Source of the DNA: Lachnospiraceae bacterium UBA3801 | GTDB taxonomy: Bacteria > Bacillota > Clostridia > Lachnospirales > Lachnospiraceae | Length of the DNA stretch: 8,690 nt | Assembly (NCBI GenBank): GCA_002368685.1 | Contig: DFEN01000093.1 | Coordinates: 1 to 8,690 of the forward strand | Direction: 5' to 3' | Part shown: in pieces, positions 1 to 6,477 of the stretch | How the letters are laid out: every line of letters starts with the position of its first letter | Position numbering within the stretch: the first letter of the stretch is position 1 | Made by a program: the position numbers and the translations under genes | Notes under the pieces: model-generated | What the model saw: the letters and a program-made list of their open reading frames with translations, nothing else | Told to the model about the DNA's origin: nothing | Database searches by the model: none

Positions 1-297
1 GCTAGAATGATAGCTACTCATTTCATTATGGTTCAGGGTTTCTTTATGGCTAAGGATGCATTTCTACATACCAGTTACTTTACTATAAGAGCTGGCGGAA
101 ATACTGTTATTACATTTGTTTTCGATAGTGTATTTATGATGGTGGTTAGTGTTCCTTTTGCACATTTTCTATGCAGATGTACGAATCTAGGAATATCTCA
201 TATATTTGCAATGGTTCATGCTGCAGATCTACTAAAATGTATCTTTGGTTTCATTCTTCTTTATAAAGGAGTTTGGCTAAAGAATATAGTTAAGTAA
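1..297 (+). CDS. MATE-family efflux transporter, C-terminal part (5' end outside window)
   Basis: The reading frame is open from base 1 and ends at TAA 295-297, giving about 98 C-terminal residues of a protein that starts upstream. The segment FTIRAGGNTVITFVFDSVFM, followed by VSVPFA and a final hydrophobic helix ending GFILLYKGVWLKNIV, matches the last two transmembrane helices of MATE exporters of the NorM/DinF type, where the R(S/A)GG.T..TF.FDS motif precedes the penultimate helix. Family members sit in the cytoplasmic membrane and export drugs or other organic cations in exchange for Na+ or H+; the substrate cannot be deduced here. The ATG at 7 is internal, not the start. It is followed by a new promoter and is probably not cotranscribed with rplU. 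I see no convincing terminator after it. Confidence 0.85.
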   Translation, partial: ARMIATHFIMVQGFFMAKDAFLHTSYFTIRAGGNTVITFVFDSVFMMVVSVPFAHFLCRCTNLGISHIFAMVHAADLLKCIFGFILLYKGVWLKNIVK

Positions 298-335
298 AAC
301 GTATAAAAAACACTTAAAAATAAAGAATCTTTTCG

Positions 336-364
336 TTGACAATACTTTACATAAGTGTTAATAT
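336..364 (+). promoter_or_regulatory. Likely sigma-A promoter of the rplU operon
   Basis: A perfect -35 box TTGACA (336-341) is separated by 17 bases from TAATAT (359-364), a 4/6 match to TATAAT. Transcription would start near 371, immediately before the structured leader. The position, 95 bases ahead of rplU, suits a ribosomal protein operon with a regulatory leader. Read by eye only. Confidence 0.7.
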
Positions 365-370
365 ATCACG

Positions 371-440
371 GTATGCCGCACGACTAGGTAGGAAAGCTGC
401 GCCCATTTGTAGGTGCACACCGATGTTGGCGAGATTTATA
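371..440 (+). ncRNA. Probable L21 leader (cis-regulatory RNA upstream of rplU)
   Basis: Between the predicted transcription start and the rplU ribosome binding site lies a GC-richer block within an AT-rich spacer. It contains GGAAAGCTGCGCCC (391-404), GGTGCACACC (412-421) and GATGTTGGCGAG (422-433). This resembles, from memory, the L21 leader found before rplU in Firmicutes, an RNA thought to bind L21 and repress its own operon. Possible pairings include CGCC (400-403) with GGCG (428-431), or alternatively TGCC (374-377) with the same GGCG; I did not fold it. Placement directly before rplU is the strongest support. A covariance search with the Rfam L21 leader model would decide. Confidence 0.65.
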
Positions 441-458
441 AGTTAGGAGGAAGAACTT

Positions 459-767
459 ATGTACGCTGTAATTGCAACAGGCGGAAAGCAGTACAAGGTA
501 GCTGAAGGCGATGTAATCAGAGTTGAGAAGCTTGGCGCTGAGGATGGTGCTGAAGTAACATTTGATAACGTTATCGCAATCAATACTGACAAGGACGTTC
601 TCGTAGGAGATAAGGTTTCTAAGTCAACAGTAAAGGCTACAGTTGTTAAGACTGCAAAGGCTAAGAAGGTAACTGTTTATAAGTATAAGCCAAAGAAGGG
701 TTACCACAAGAAGAATGGTCACAGACAGCCATTTACAGAAGTTAAGATTGAAGCAATCAATGCATAA
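459..767 (+). CDS. rplU: 50S ribosomal protein L21
   Basis: The product is 102 residues, the usual bacterial L21 length. It begins MYAVIATGGKQYKV and carries the C-terminal signature VTVYKYKPKKGYHKKNGHRQ followed by PFT, a basic segment that contacts 23S rRNA. L21 is a structural protein of the large subunit that binds 23S rRNA near L20. The ATG is preceded by AGGAGG (445-450) at 8 bases, a strong site expected for an abundant protein. It is the first gene of rplU-prp-rpmA, and expression is probably set by the upstream promoter and controlled by L21 itself through the leader RNA. Confidence 0.98.
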   Translation: MYAVIATGGKQYKVAEGDVIRVEKLGAEDGAEVTFDNVIAINTDKDVLVGDKVSKSTVKATVVKTAKAKKVTVYKYKPKKGYHKKNGHRQPFTEVKIEAINA

Positions 768-782
768 CTTAAGGATAATGTC

Positions 783-1115
783 ATGATAAAGGCAATATTT
801 TACTCTAAGGACAATTCATATTTTGGATTTAAGATTTCTGGCCATGCTGAATATGGCTGTTGTGGAAAAGATGTTGTATGTGCTGGTGTATCTGCACTAG
901 TTATCAATACAGTTAATTCTCTTGAAGAGTTTACTGAAGACAGCATTGTCACAGAGGAATCTGAAGATGGACTTGTAAAGTGCAAGATCCTTGGAAAGGT
1001 TAGTCCACAGAGTAAGCTACTACTGAAGGCTCTTCGATTAGGACTATGTTCTATATATGAGGAGTACGGCGATAAATATATTCAGATATTTTTTAGGGAG
1101 GTAAGTCATGTTTAA
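783..1115 (+). CDS. prp: Ribosomal-processing cysteine protease Prp (YsxB family)
   Basis: This 110-residue protein sits between L21 and L27 genes, the diagnostic place for Prp in Firmicutes. It has the family catalytic pair in the segment [20 protein letters not shown]: His21 in GHA and Cys33 in VCAGVS, matching His22/Cys34 of the Staphylococcus aureus enzyme as I recall it. Prp removes the N-terminal extension of L27, which is needed for a functional ribosome peptidyl-transferase region. The downstream L27 carries exactly such an extension. The start ATG has AAGGA (771-775) 7 bases upstream; another ATG at 778 is in a frame closed after two codons. The 3' end overlaps rpmA by 8 bases, suggesting translational coupling of protease and substrate. 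Confidence 0.93.
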   Translation: MIKAIFYSKDNSYFGFKISGHAEYGCCGKDVVCAGVSALVINTVNSLEEFTEDSIVTEESEDGLVKCKILGKVSPQSKLLLKALRLGLCSIYEEYGDKYIQIFFREVSHV

Positions 1116-1392
1116 GATGAATTTACAGCTCTTCGCTCATAAGAAGGGAATGGGTTCTACTAAGAACGGTAGAGATTCAGCTTCTAAGAGACTCGGAGCT
1201 AAGCGTGCAGATGGCCAGTTCGTAAAAGCTGGTAATGTGCTTTATACACAGCGTGGTACAAAGATCCATCCAGGACTTAATGTTGGACGTGGCGGAGATG
1301 ATACTCTGTTCGCATTAACAGATGGTGTTGTTAGATACGAAAGACTTGGAAGAGATAGAAAGCAGGTTTCTATCTATCCAGTTGCTGAGTAA
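1108..1392 (+). CDS. rpmA: 50S ribosomal protein L27, precursor with cleavable N-terminal extension
   Basis: The 94-residue product has the L27 core [20 protein letters not shown] and later [13 protein letters not shown], and belongs near the peptidyl-transferase centre of the 50S subunit. Its first nine residues, MFKMNLQLF, form the Firmicutes-type extension LNLQFF/A recognised by Prp. Cleavage after Phe9 would leave AHKKG at the N terminus, equivalent to mature Escherichia coli L27. The ATG has GGGAGG (1096-1101) 6 bases upstream, inside the end of prp. Last gene of the operon, followed by a terminator. Confidence 0.98.
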   Translation: MFKMNLQLFAHKKGMGSTKNGRDSASKRLGAKRADGQFVKAGNVLYTQRGTKIHPGLNVGRGGDDTLFALTDGVVRYERLGRDRKQVSIYPVAE

Positions 1393-1407
1393 TTAGGTAT
1401 CGATCTT

Positions 1408-1444
1408 AGGGAGCTTTGTTATATGCAAAGCTCCTTTATTTTTT
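1408..1444 (+). terminator. Rho-independent terminator after rpmA
   Basis: GGAGCTTTG (1410-1418) pairs perfectly with CAAAGCTCC (1426-1434) around a 7-base loop, and the stem is followed by TTTATTTTTT (1435-1444). It starts 17 bases after the rpmA stop. The obg start codon lies only 21 bases beyond the T-tract, and no separate obg promoter fits between, so the terminator probably leaks and lowers obg transcription relative to the ribosomal protein genes. Confidence 0.88.
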
Positions 1445-1454
1445 GAAGAATATT

Positions 1455-1458
1455 GGAG
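1455..1458 (+). promoter_or_regulatory. Ribosome binding site that fixes the obg start
   Basis: GGAG lies 6 bases before ATG 1465. A TTG codon at 1453 is in frame and would give four extra residues, but it overlaps this site and has no Shine-Dalgarno sequence of its own. Confidence 0.75.
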
Positions 1459-1464
1459 AATATT

Positions 1465-2766
1465 ATGGCAAATACATTTGCTGATAGAGCTAAAATATTT
1501 GTTCGCTCTGGTAAAGGTGGAGATGGTCATGTTTCTTTCCGTCGTGAGCTATATGTACCAAATGGTGGTCCAGACGGTGGAGATGGAGGAAAAGGTGGAG
1601 ATGTTATCTTCGTTGTAGATCAAGGCCTCAATACCCTTACTGACTTTAAGAACGTTAGAAAATATAAGGCTGGAGACGGCGAAGAGGGTGGAAAAAGAAG
1701 ATGTCATGGTGCTAATGGCAAGGATATTGTAATCAAAGTCCCTCCTGGAACTGTTATCAAAGACTTTGATACGGGCAAGGTTATAATAGACATGGCAGAT
1801 AGAACTGAACCTTTTGTATTGCTAGAAGGTGGTATGGGAGGTAGAGGAAATCAACATTTTGCTACAAGCACTATGCAGGCCCCTCGTTATGCTCAGCCAG
1901 GTCAGGCAGCTATTGAGAAAACTCTTATTCTAGAGCTAAAGATGATAGCGGATGTAGGACTAGTTGGATTTCCAAGCGTTGGTAAATCAACGATACTTTC
2001 TAAGGTATCAAATGCTAGACCTAAGATAGCCGATTATCATTTTACAACTCTTGTTCCGAATCTAGGTGTTGTAAGCTTAGGTGAAGGAAGAGGTTTTGTT
2101 ATGGCTGATATTCCTGGAATTATTGAAGGTGCTGCCGAAGGAGTTGGTCTAGGACTGGATTTTCTTAGACATATTGAGCGAACACGAGTTATTCTCCATG
2201 TTATAGATGCTGCTTCTGTTGAAGGAAGAGATCCTATTCAGGATATTGAAGCGATAAATGAGGAGCTAACTACTTATAGTAAACAGATGGCAGAGAGACC
2301 AACTATTATAGTTGCCAATAAGCTAGATGTTTTGTCTCCTGAAGATAGAGAAGAAATCCTAACTAAGCTTAAGGAAAGATTCCCAGATACTCCTGTTATG
2401 GCTATTTCAGCTGCAACTGGCGAGGGAATAAAGGAACTTCTTGAAGAAACCTACAAGATGATCCAGACCGCTCCAGATGATGTAATGGAATTTAACTCAG
2501 AAATATCTCTTGAGGAATATGCATCAAGAGAGGTTGAACTTCCATATACAGTTGAGAAGTCTAAGGATGAAGAAGGTGTATATCTCGTTGAAGGCCCAAG
2601 AATTGAGAAGATGCTTGGATATACTAATCTTGAAGATAATAAAGGTTTCAAATTCTTCCAGGAATTCATGGTTAAGAATAATATTATCGAAGAACTCAAA
2701 GCCCTCGGAATGCAAGAAGGCGACACGGTTAGGATATATGGTTGGGAATTTGAATATATCGAATAA
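1465..2766 (+). CDS. obg: GTPase Obg (50S subunit assembly)
   Basis: From ATG 1465 the product has 433 residues. It shows all three domains of the longer Gram-positive Obg: the glycine-rich Obg fold (about 1-159, including FADRAKIFVRSGKGGDGHVS and GGPDGGDGGKGGD), a GTPase domain and a C-terminal OCT domain (about 345-433, ending VRIYGWEFEY). GTP-binding motifs are intact: G1 GFPSVGKST (168-176), G3 DIPG (215-218), G4 NKLD (285-288) and G5 SAA (315-317). Obg is an essential GTPase that binds pre-50S particles late in assembly and is tied to the stringent response through (p)ppGpp. It follows rpmA, as in many Firmicutes. Transcription probably comes by read-through of the terminator at 1408-1444, since I see no separate promoter. 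Confidence 0.97.
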   Translation: MANTFADRAKIFVRSGKGGDGHVSFRRELYVPNGGPDGGDGGKGGDVIFVVDQGLNTLTDFKNVRKYKAGDGEEGGKRRCHGANGKDIVIKVPPGTVIKDFDTGKVIIDMADRTEPFVLLEGGMGGRGNQHFATSTMQAPRYAQPGQAAIEKTLILELKMIADVGLVGFPSVGKSTILSKVSNARPKIADYHFTTLVPNLGVVSLGEGRGFVMADIPGIIEGAAEGVGLGLDFLRHIERTRVILHVIDAASVEGRDPIQDIEAINEELTTYSKQMAERPTIIVANKLDVLSPEDREEILTKLKERFPDTPVMAISAATGEGIKELLEETYKMIQTAPDDVMEFNSEISLEEYASREVELPYTVEKSKDEEGVYLVEGPRIEKMLGYTNLEDNKGFKFFQEFMVKNNIIEELKALGMQEGDTVRIYGWEFEYIE

Positions 2767-2783
2767 TAATCCGATGAGAAATC

Positions 2784-2864
2784 TCGAAGAGATAATTTAA
2801 ACGGCACGAGGAAAACAAGAGTACGAAGTACGAGTTTTCCGAGTAAAGTTTAAATTAACTTCGA
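2784..2864. repeat. 81-bp nested inverted repeat between obg and yhbY
   Basis: Four pairs of arms are arranged symmetrically. TCGAAG (2784-2789) pairs with CTTCGA (2859-2864). TAATTTAAAC (2793-2802) pairs with GTTTAAATTA (2848-2857). GGAAAAC (2810-2816) pairs with GTTTTCC (2834-2840). GTAC (2821-2824) faces GTAC (2828-2831) over a 3-base loop. A 7 x 7 internal loop (2803-2809 and 2841-2847) separates the second and third stems. The tip also contains a tandem repeat of AGTACGA (2820-2826, 2827-2833). No T-tract follows, so it is not a standard terminator. It may be a REP- or MITE-like extragenic palindrome or an mRNA processing/stability element; only one copy is in this window. Confidence 0.8.
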
Positions 2865-2888
2865 ATATCACATAAGAAAGGAACCACA

Positions 2889-3215
2889 ATGACAACAAAA
2901 CAAAGAGCATACCTCAAGGGCTTAGCACAGACAACTCAACCTATTCTTTCTCTTGGAAAAGCAAGTCTTACTCCTGAATTTGTTGAGGCTGCTGCAGAGG
3001 CTCTTAAGAAGCGTGAATTAATAAAAATAAATGTTCTTAAAAACTGTATGGATGATCCCCATACACTTGCTATAACTCTTTCAGAAAGAACCAGATCTGA
3101 GGTTGTTCAGGTTATAGGAAGAAAGATAGTTCTATATAAGAGAAATATGGAAGATCCTGGAATCATTTTTCCAGGAGAAAAGATAAAGAAGGATAAGAAT
3201 ACTGGTCGTAGGTGA
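2889..3215 (+). CDS. yhbY: YhbY-family (CRM domain) RNA-binding protein
   Basis: The 108-residue protein is a single CRS1-YhbY (CRM) domain: MTTKQRAYLKGLAQ at the start, GKASLTPEFVEAAAEALKKRELIKI with the GxxxLT turn, and VIGRKIVLYKRN near residues 75-85. CRM proteins have an IF3-like fold and bind structured RNA. Bacterial YhbY associates with pre-50S particles and is thought to help large-subunit assembly. The last 25 or so residues are a basic tail (KIKKDKNTGRR). AAAGGA (2877-2882) lies 6 bases before the ATG. It corresponds to Bacillus subtilis yqeI, which also stands just before nadD, yqeK and rsfS. Its mRNA would carry the large palindrome immediately upstream. Confidence 0.92.
   Translation: MTTKQRAYLKGLAQTTQPILSLGKASLTPEFVEAAAEALKKRELIKINVLKNCMDDPHTLAITLSERTRSEVVQVIGRKIVLYKRNMEDPGIIFPGEKIKKDKNTGRR
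3209..3212 (+). promoter_or_regulatory. Weak ribosome binding site bearing on the nadD start
   Basis: TAGG, within the last codons of yhbY, stands 8 bases from ATG 3221. The alternative GTG 3212 has only AAGGA (3189-3193), 18 bases upstream, which is too far. The weak site suggests that nadD is translated largely by coupling to yhbY. Confidence 0.5.
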
Positions 3216-3220
3216 TATAT

Positions 3221-3874
3221 ATGATTCGTCAGGGTTCAAGTTATTTAGATGTAGAAAACTATACAGGTGATATAGCTATACTAGGGGGTTCGTTTAATCC
3301 TATTCATGTAGGACATATAAGAATGGCAGAGTCATTCTATGAGCAGTTTAGTATAGATATAGTTTTGATGCCCAATAAGACGACATATTATAAAGAAAAT
3401 AAGGCTTTTGTTTCAGATGAGGATAGACTTAATATGCTAAGCCTTGTTGCAGAGCATTATCCCTATTTGTTTTACAGTGATCTTGAGATAGTACGTGGTG
3501 GTGTCACTCATACGATTGATACTATAAGAGAGCTAAGGAAAGCAAATAATAATAGAGATATTTACTTCATAATAGGCGGTGATAGCCTCGAGTGGATAGA
3601 TAAATGGGTAGATGCAGAAGAACTTATAAGTTCTGTTCATTTTGTATCAGCTATTCGAGGAGAGACTGATCTAGAAAGAACAAAGGCGATAATAAAGAGG
3701 CTGAGTACTGAATATCCTAAGTCACGTATATCAATTCTTGATATGGCAGATACTCCTGTTTCTTCTTCTGAAATTAGGAATAGAATTGCCGAGGGGCTAG
3801 ATATTTCAGGGCTAGTGCCAGATTATATAAATGATTATATCCAGAAAAACAGTCTTTTTAAGGGAGAACAGTAA
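3221..3874 (+). CDS. nadD: Nicotinate-nucleotide adenylyltransferase
   Basis: The enzyme joins ATP and nicotinate mononucleotide to make deamido-NAD, the adenylation step of NAD synthesis. From ATG 3221 it has 217 residues, close to the family length. The nucleotidyltransferase motif GGSFNPIHVGH is at 22-32, with the catalytic (H/T)xGH histidines His29 and His32. IGGDS is at 118-122, and the C-terminal SSSEIRNRI (from 181) corresponds to the family ISSTxIR motif that binds ATP. An in-frame GTG at 3212 would add three residues and overlap yhbY by 4 bases. I prefer ATG 3221, with TAGG (3209-3212) 8 bases upstream, but the start is not certain. It shares one base with yqeK. Confidence 0.95.
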   Translation: MIRQGSSYLDVENYTGDIAILGGSFNPIHVGHIRMAESFYEQFSIDIVLMPNKTTYYKENKAFVSDEDRLNMLSLVAEHYPYLFYSDLEIVRGGVTHTIDTIRELRKANNNRDIYFIIGGDSLEWIDKWVDAEELISSVHFVSAIRGETDLERTKAIIKRLSTEYPKSRISILDMADTPVSSSEIRNRIAEGLDISGLVPDYINDYIQKNSLFKGEQ

Positions 3875-4446
3875 TGGATAGAACTGAAATGATTAAGAAG
3901 CTAAAACCGAAGCTTAATGAGAAAAGGTTTGTTCATACTATTGGCGTTGAGTATACAGCGGCAAATCTTGCGTTTGTTCATGGTTGTGATATTAGAAAGG
4001 CTAGAATAGCAGGTCTACTGCATGACTGTGCTAAATGTATACCAACTGAGGAGAAGCTTCGTAAGGCTAAGAAGCATAATATTCCGATAAATAAAAGTGA
4101 GAAGGCGAATCCGGATCTTCTTCATGGTAAGTTGGGAGCTTATTATGCAAAGGAAAAGTATGGAATAAATGATGAGGATATATTATCAGCAATTACTTAC
4201 CATACAACAGGACATCCGGGGATGTCGCTTCTTGATAAAATAATATTTGTTGCAGATTATATAGAACCTAATCGTAAGATGATTCGTGATCTTACAGAGA
4301 TTCGTCGTGAGGCGTATCAGGATCTGGATAAGTGTGTTATCCATATATTAAAGAATACTTTGATTTATTTGAATGGTAATGAAGTAATAATAGATGAGAT
4401 GACTAAGAAAACATACGATTATTACGTTAAAAAGGGTGAGAAATAA
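3874..4446 (+). CDS. yqeK: YqeK-family HD-domain hydrolase (probable diadenosine tetraphosphatase)
   Basis: The 190-residue protein is an HD-superfamily metal-dependent phosphohydrolase. Visible ligands are His21 (KRFVHTIG), the His50-Asp51 doublet in AGLLHDCAKCI, His84 (LLHGKLGA), His110 and His114 (TYHTTGHPG), and Asp128 in FVADYIEPNR. The TTGHPGMSLLDKIIFVADYIEP stretch is typical of YqeK. Characterised YqeK proteins split Ap4A symmetrically into two ADP, so it may remove the alarmone-like by-product of aminoacyl-tRNA synthetases. The start ATG shares its A with the nadD stop (TAATG), with AAGGGAG (3860-3866) 7 bases before. It directly abuts rsfS. Some genomes fuse yqeK to nadD; here they are separate. 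Confidence 0.92.
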   Translation: MDRTEMIKKLKPKLNEKRFVHTIGVEYTAANLAFVHGCDIRKARIAGLLHDCAKCIPTEEKLRKAKKHNIPINKSEKANPDLLHGKLGAYYAKEKYGINDEDILSAITYHTTGHPGMSLLDKIIFVADYIEPNRKMIRDLTEIRREAYQDLDKCVIHILKNTLIYLNGNEVIIDEMTKKTYDYYVKKGEK

Positions 4447-4794
4447 ATGGATAGAGAATTAGAAATGGTAGAATGTGCCGTTAATGCACTTCAGGAGAAA
4501 ATGGCGCATGATGTAGTTTCACTTCATGTAGGTACAGTTACTGCTATAACAGATTATTTTGTAATAGCAACTGGAAATAGTAAAACTCAGATTGATGCTA
4601 TGGTGGACGGAGTAGAAGAGTCTATGAAGGATTCTGGATATGAGCTGATTGCTCGTGAAGGAAAGTCCCAGGGGGGCTGGATACTTCTTGATTATAATGA
4701 TGTTGTTGTACATATTTTCGATCAAGAAATGAGAGATTTTTACAACCTTGATAATAGCTGGAGAGATGTAGAGAGAAAGACTTACTTAGATTGA
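4447..4794 (+). CDS. rsfS: Ribosomal silencing factor RsfS
   Basis: The 115-residue product has the RsfS (Iojap/DUF143) core: TDYFVIATGNSKTQ around residues 35-48, EGKSQGGWILLDYNDVVVHIF, and DQEMRDFYNLDNSW. RsfS binds L14 on the 50S subunit and blocks joining to 30S, lowering translation when nutrients are short. The ATG follows the yqeK stop without any gap, with AAAGGGTGAG (4431-4440) as ribosome binding site. The usual final motif has Leu/Trp-Asp-Ala; here it is NSWRDV, a mild variation. Its stop codon lies within the -35 box of the next promoter. Confidence 0.95.
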   Translation: MDRELEMVECAVNALQEKMAHDVVSLHVGTVTAITDYFVIATGNSKTQIDAMVDGVEESMKDSGYELIAREGKSQGGWILLDYNDVVVHIFDQEMRDFYNLDNSWRDVERKTYLD

Positions 4795-4819
4795 TTTATT
4801 TTCTATTAAATAGTATAAT
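4791..4819 (+). promoter_or_regulatory. Likely sigma-A promoter of the histidine operon
   Basis: TTGATT (4791-4796, 4/6 match) and a perfect TATAAT (4814-4819) are 17 bases apart. The start would be near 4826, leaving a leader of about 29 bases before the ATG at 4855. The -35 overlaps the rsfS stop codon. I see no terminator between rsfS and here, so read-through from the nadD cluster is possible too. Confidence 0.65.
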
Positions 4820-4854
4820 AATTGTTCGGTTAAAGGTAAGAATAGGAGCGTATT

Positions 4855-5190
4855 ATGTTTAGAGCGGTTAATGAGTATATGGCAAAACTAAGTATCGTTA
4901 CTGACGAAGAAATATATGCTGCTATGGATACATTTCTAAGCAAATCCAAGAAGGTTGAAAGCTTTTGCATTAATGTAAATTACAATAGATATATAGTTGA
5001 TATAAAGATGAATAAGTATACCGTAGCTGCGGCAGATGCCCTTTATCGCAAGTTTGTTGAAGCCACAGCTTATCCATATTCTCATGTATCGGTTCGTTAC
5101 AATGAGGATAGCAGAGTAAGATATAGATTCTGTACCTGCAAGGAAAATAAAGATGGTGTATATATGGACATTATTATATCGCAGGCTTAA
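4855..5190 (+). CDS. Protein of unknown function at the head of the his operon
   Basis: I do not recognise this 111-residue protein. It has a good start: AGGAG (4844-4848) 6 bases before ATG. Codon use looks like that of its neighbours, and the gene is separated by only 14 bases from hisZ, so it is probably real and cotranscribed with the his genes. There is no signal peptide or membrane segment. By eye, two N-terminal helices (about 1-30) precede alternating strands and a helix (KKVESFCINVNYNRYIVDIK, then a helix around AAADALYRKFVEA), then strands ending VYMDIIISQA: an alpha+beta cytosolic protein. Three cysteines occur, two as CTC near residues 92-94. A role in histidine synthesis or its control is only a guess from position. 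Confidence 0.75.
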   Translation: MFRAVNEYMAKLSIVTDEEIYAAMDTFLSKSKKVESFCINVNYNRYIVDIKMNKYTVAAADALYRKFVEATAYPYSHVSVRYNEDSRVRYRFCTCKENKDGVYMDIIISQA

Positions 5191-5204
5191 GAGAGGGAAA
5201 ACTC

Positions 5205-6464
5205 ATGAGAGAAACATTATTATCAACCCCGGAGGGTATCAGAGACATATATGGTTCTGAGTGCGAGAGAAAGCATCAGATCATAAATGATATGGAGCAT
5301 GTTTTGCATCTGTATGGAAATAAAGATATAGAAACTCCAACCTTTGAATACTTCGGGATTTTTAATTCAGATAAAGGAAGCGCTCCATCTAATGAGATGT
5401 ATAAGTTCTTTGATAGAGATAACAATACACTCGTTCTTAGACCTGATTTTACCCCAAGTATAGCAAGATGTGTTGCAAAGTATTTTGCAGACGAAGAGCT
5501 TCCTATCAGACTTTGTTATAGAGGAAATACCTTTGCTAGTACAGAGAAGCATCAAGGTAAGCTTGCTGAAATAACACAGCTTGGAAGTGAGCTGATAAAT
5601 GATGACAGTTCAGCAGCGGATGCAGAGTCTATAGCATGTGTAATTGACTGTCTCAAGGCTTCTGGACTGAATGAGTTTCAGATAGTAATTGGTGAGGTGG
5701 AGTATTTCAAGGGAATAATTGAAGATGCTAAGCTTCCAAAGAAGATAGAAGAGAAAATTAAGGATTATATTCAGATAAAGAATTTCTTTGGTCTTTCAGA
5801 ATATATCTCAGAGCTTGATATAGATGAAGGTATCAAGAATAATCTTAATTCCTTATCCTCATTATTTGGTGGGCTAGATGCTTTAGATAAAGCAGAGAAG
5901 CTGACAGAGAGTAAATGTGCTCTTGAAGCTATAGACCGTCTCAGAAAGGTTTATACAGCTCTTTCATATTATGAATACGAGAGCTATGTAAGCTTCGATC
6001 TATCTATGATCAATGGATATGATTACTATACAGGTATTGTGTTCAGTGGTTATACATATGGTACCGGTAATCCAGTTGTTAGAGGTGGACGTTATAACGA
6101 TCTTCTTTCAATGTATGGTAAGGATGCACCATCAATAGGTTTTTCTATTTATGTTGATGAATTAATGAATGGTATTAATAGACAGAGGCTTCCATTTAAG
6201 AGAAATATTAAGTCAGCTCTTATCGTATATACAATCGAGCATCAGCAGAGCGCACTTCTTCTTGCTCAAAAGCTTCGTCAGAATGAATGTATAGCACAGC
6301 TTATCAGAAAGTCTAAGAGACATGACGAGGATGAATATATGACATATTCGGACATTTATGATGTTGGAAAGGTATATATTCTTCAAGATGAGAATAATGT
6401 GCGTATCATAAGTGCAGATAGAAGCGTTGATGAAACTAGAAAAATAGACGATTTAGATATATAG
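5205..6464 (+). CDS. hisZ: ATP phosphoribosyltransferase regulatory subunit HisZ
   Basis: The 419-residue protein is a histidyl-tRNA synthetase paralogue that serves as the regulatory partner of short HisG and senses histidine. Class II synthetase-fold motifs are visible: [10 protein letters not shown] near the N terminus, [11 protein letters not shown] (from Leu78), YRGNTF, and [12 protein letters not shown] with [12 protein letters not shown]. HisZ rather than HisS is indicated by [13 protein letters not shown] (268-280). HisRS has an arginine in LVRGLDYY, and here Asn270 takes its place; HisRS-type GxRxREF text is also absent. The adjacent short hisG agrees. The C-terminal part (about 340-419) is a reduced anticodon-binding-like region, slightly longer than in many HisZ proteins. 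AGAGGG (5192-5197) stands 7 bases before the ATG. Confidence 0.94.
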   Translation: MRETLLSTPEGIRDIYGSECERKHQIINDMEHVLHLYGNKDIETPTFEYFGIFNSDKGSAPSNEMYKFFDRDNNTLVLRPDFTPSIARCVAKYFADEELPIRLCYRGNTFASTEKHQGKLAEITQLGSELINDDSSAADAESIACVIDCLKASGLNEFQIVIGEVEYFKGIIEDAKLPKKIEEKIKDYIQIKNFFGLSEYISELDIDEGIKNNLNSLSSLFGGLDALDKAEKLTESKCALEAIDRLRKVYTALSYYEYESYVSFDLSMINGYDYYTGIVFSGYTYGTGNPVVRGGRYNDLLSMYGKDAPSIGFSIYVDELMNGINRQRLPFKRNIKSALIVYTIEHQQSALLLAQKLRQNECIAQLIRKSKRHDEDEYMTYSDIYDVGKVYILQDENNVRIISADRSVDETRKIDDLDI

Positions 6465-6477
6465 ACCGGAGGATGTA

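Noticed and set aside
1453..1464. TTG start adding four residues to Obg
   Set aside because: The GGAG at 1455-1458 is correctly placed for ATG 1465 and lies inside the supposed extension.
2451..2807. 118-residue open frame on the minus strand over the 3' end of obg
   Set aside because: It is antisense to the well-conserved OCT domain, starts inside the palindrome, has no family resemblance and reflects the codon bias of obg.
2784..2864. Rho-independent terminator after obg
   Set aside because: The palindrome is long but AT-rich, its arms are interrupted and no T-tract follows the 3' arm.
5205..6464. Histidyl-tRNA synthetase (HisS)
   Set aside because: The class II fold is shared, but the catalytic arginine of LVRGLDYY is Asn here, the anticodon-binding domain is reduced, and the gene precedes a short hisG.
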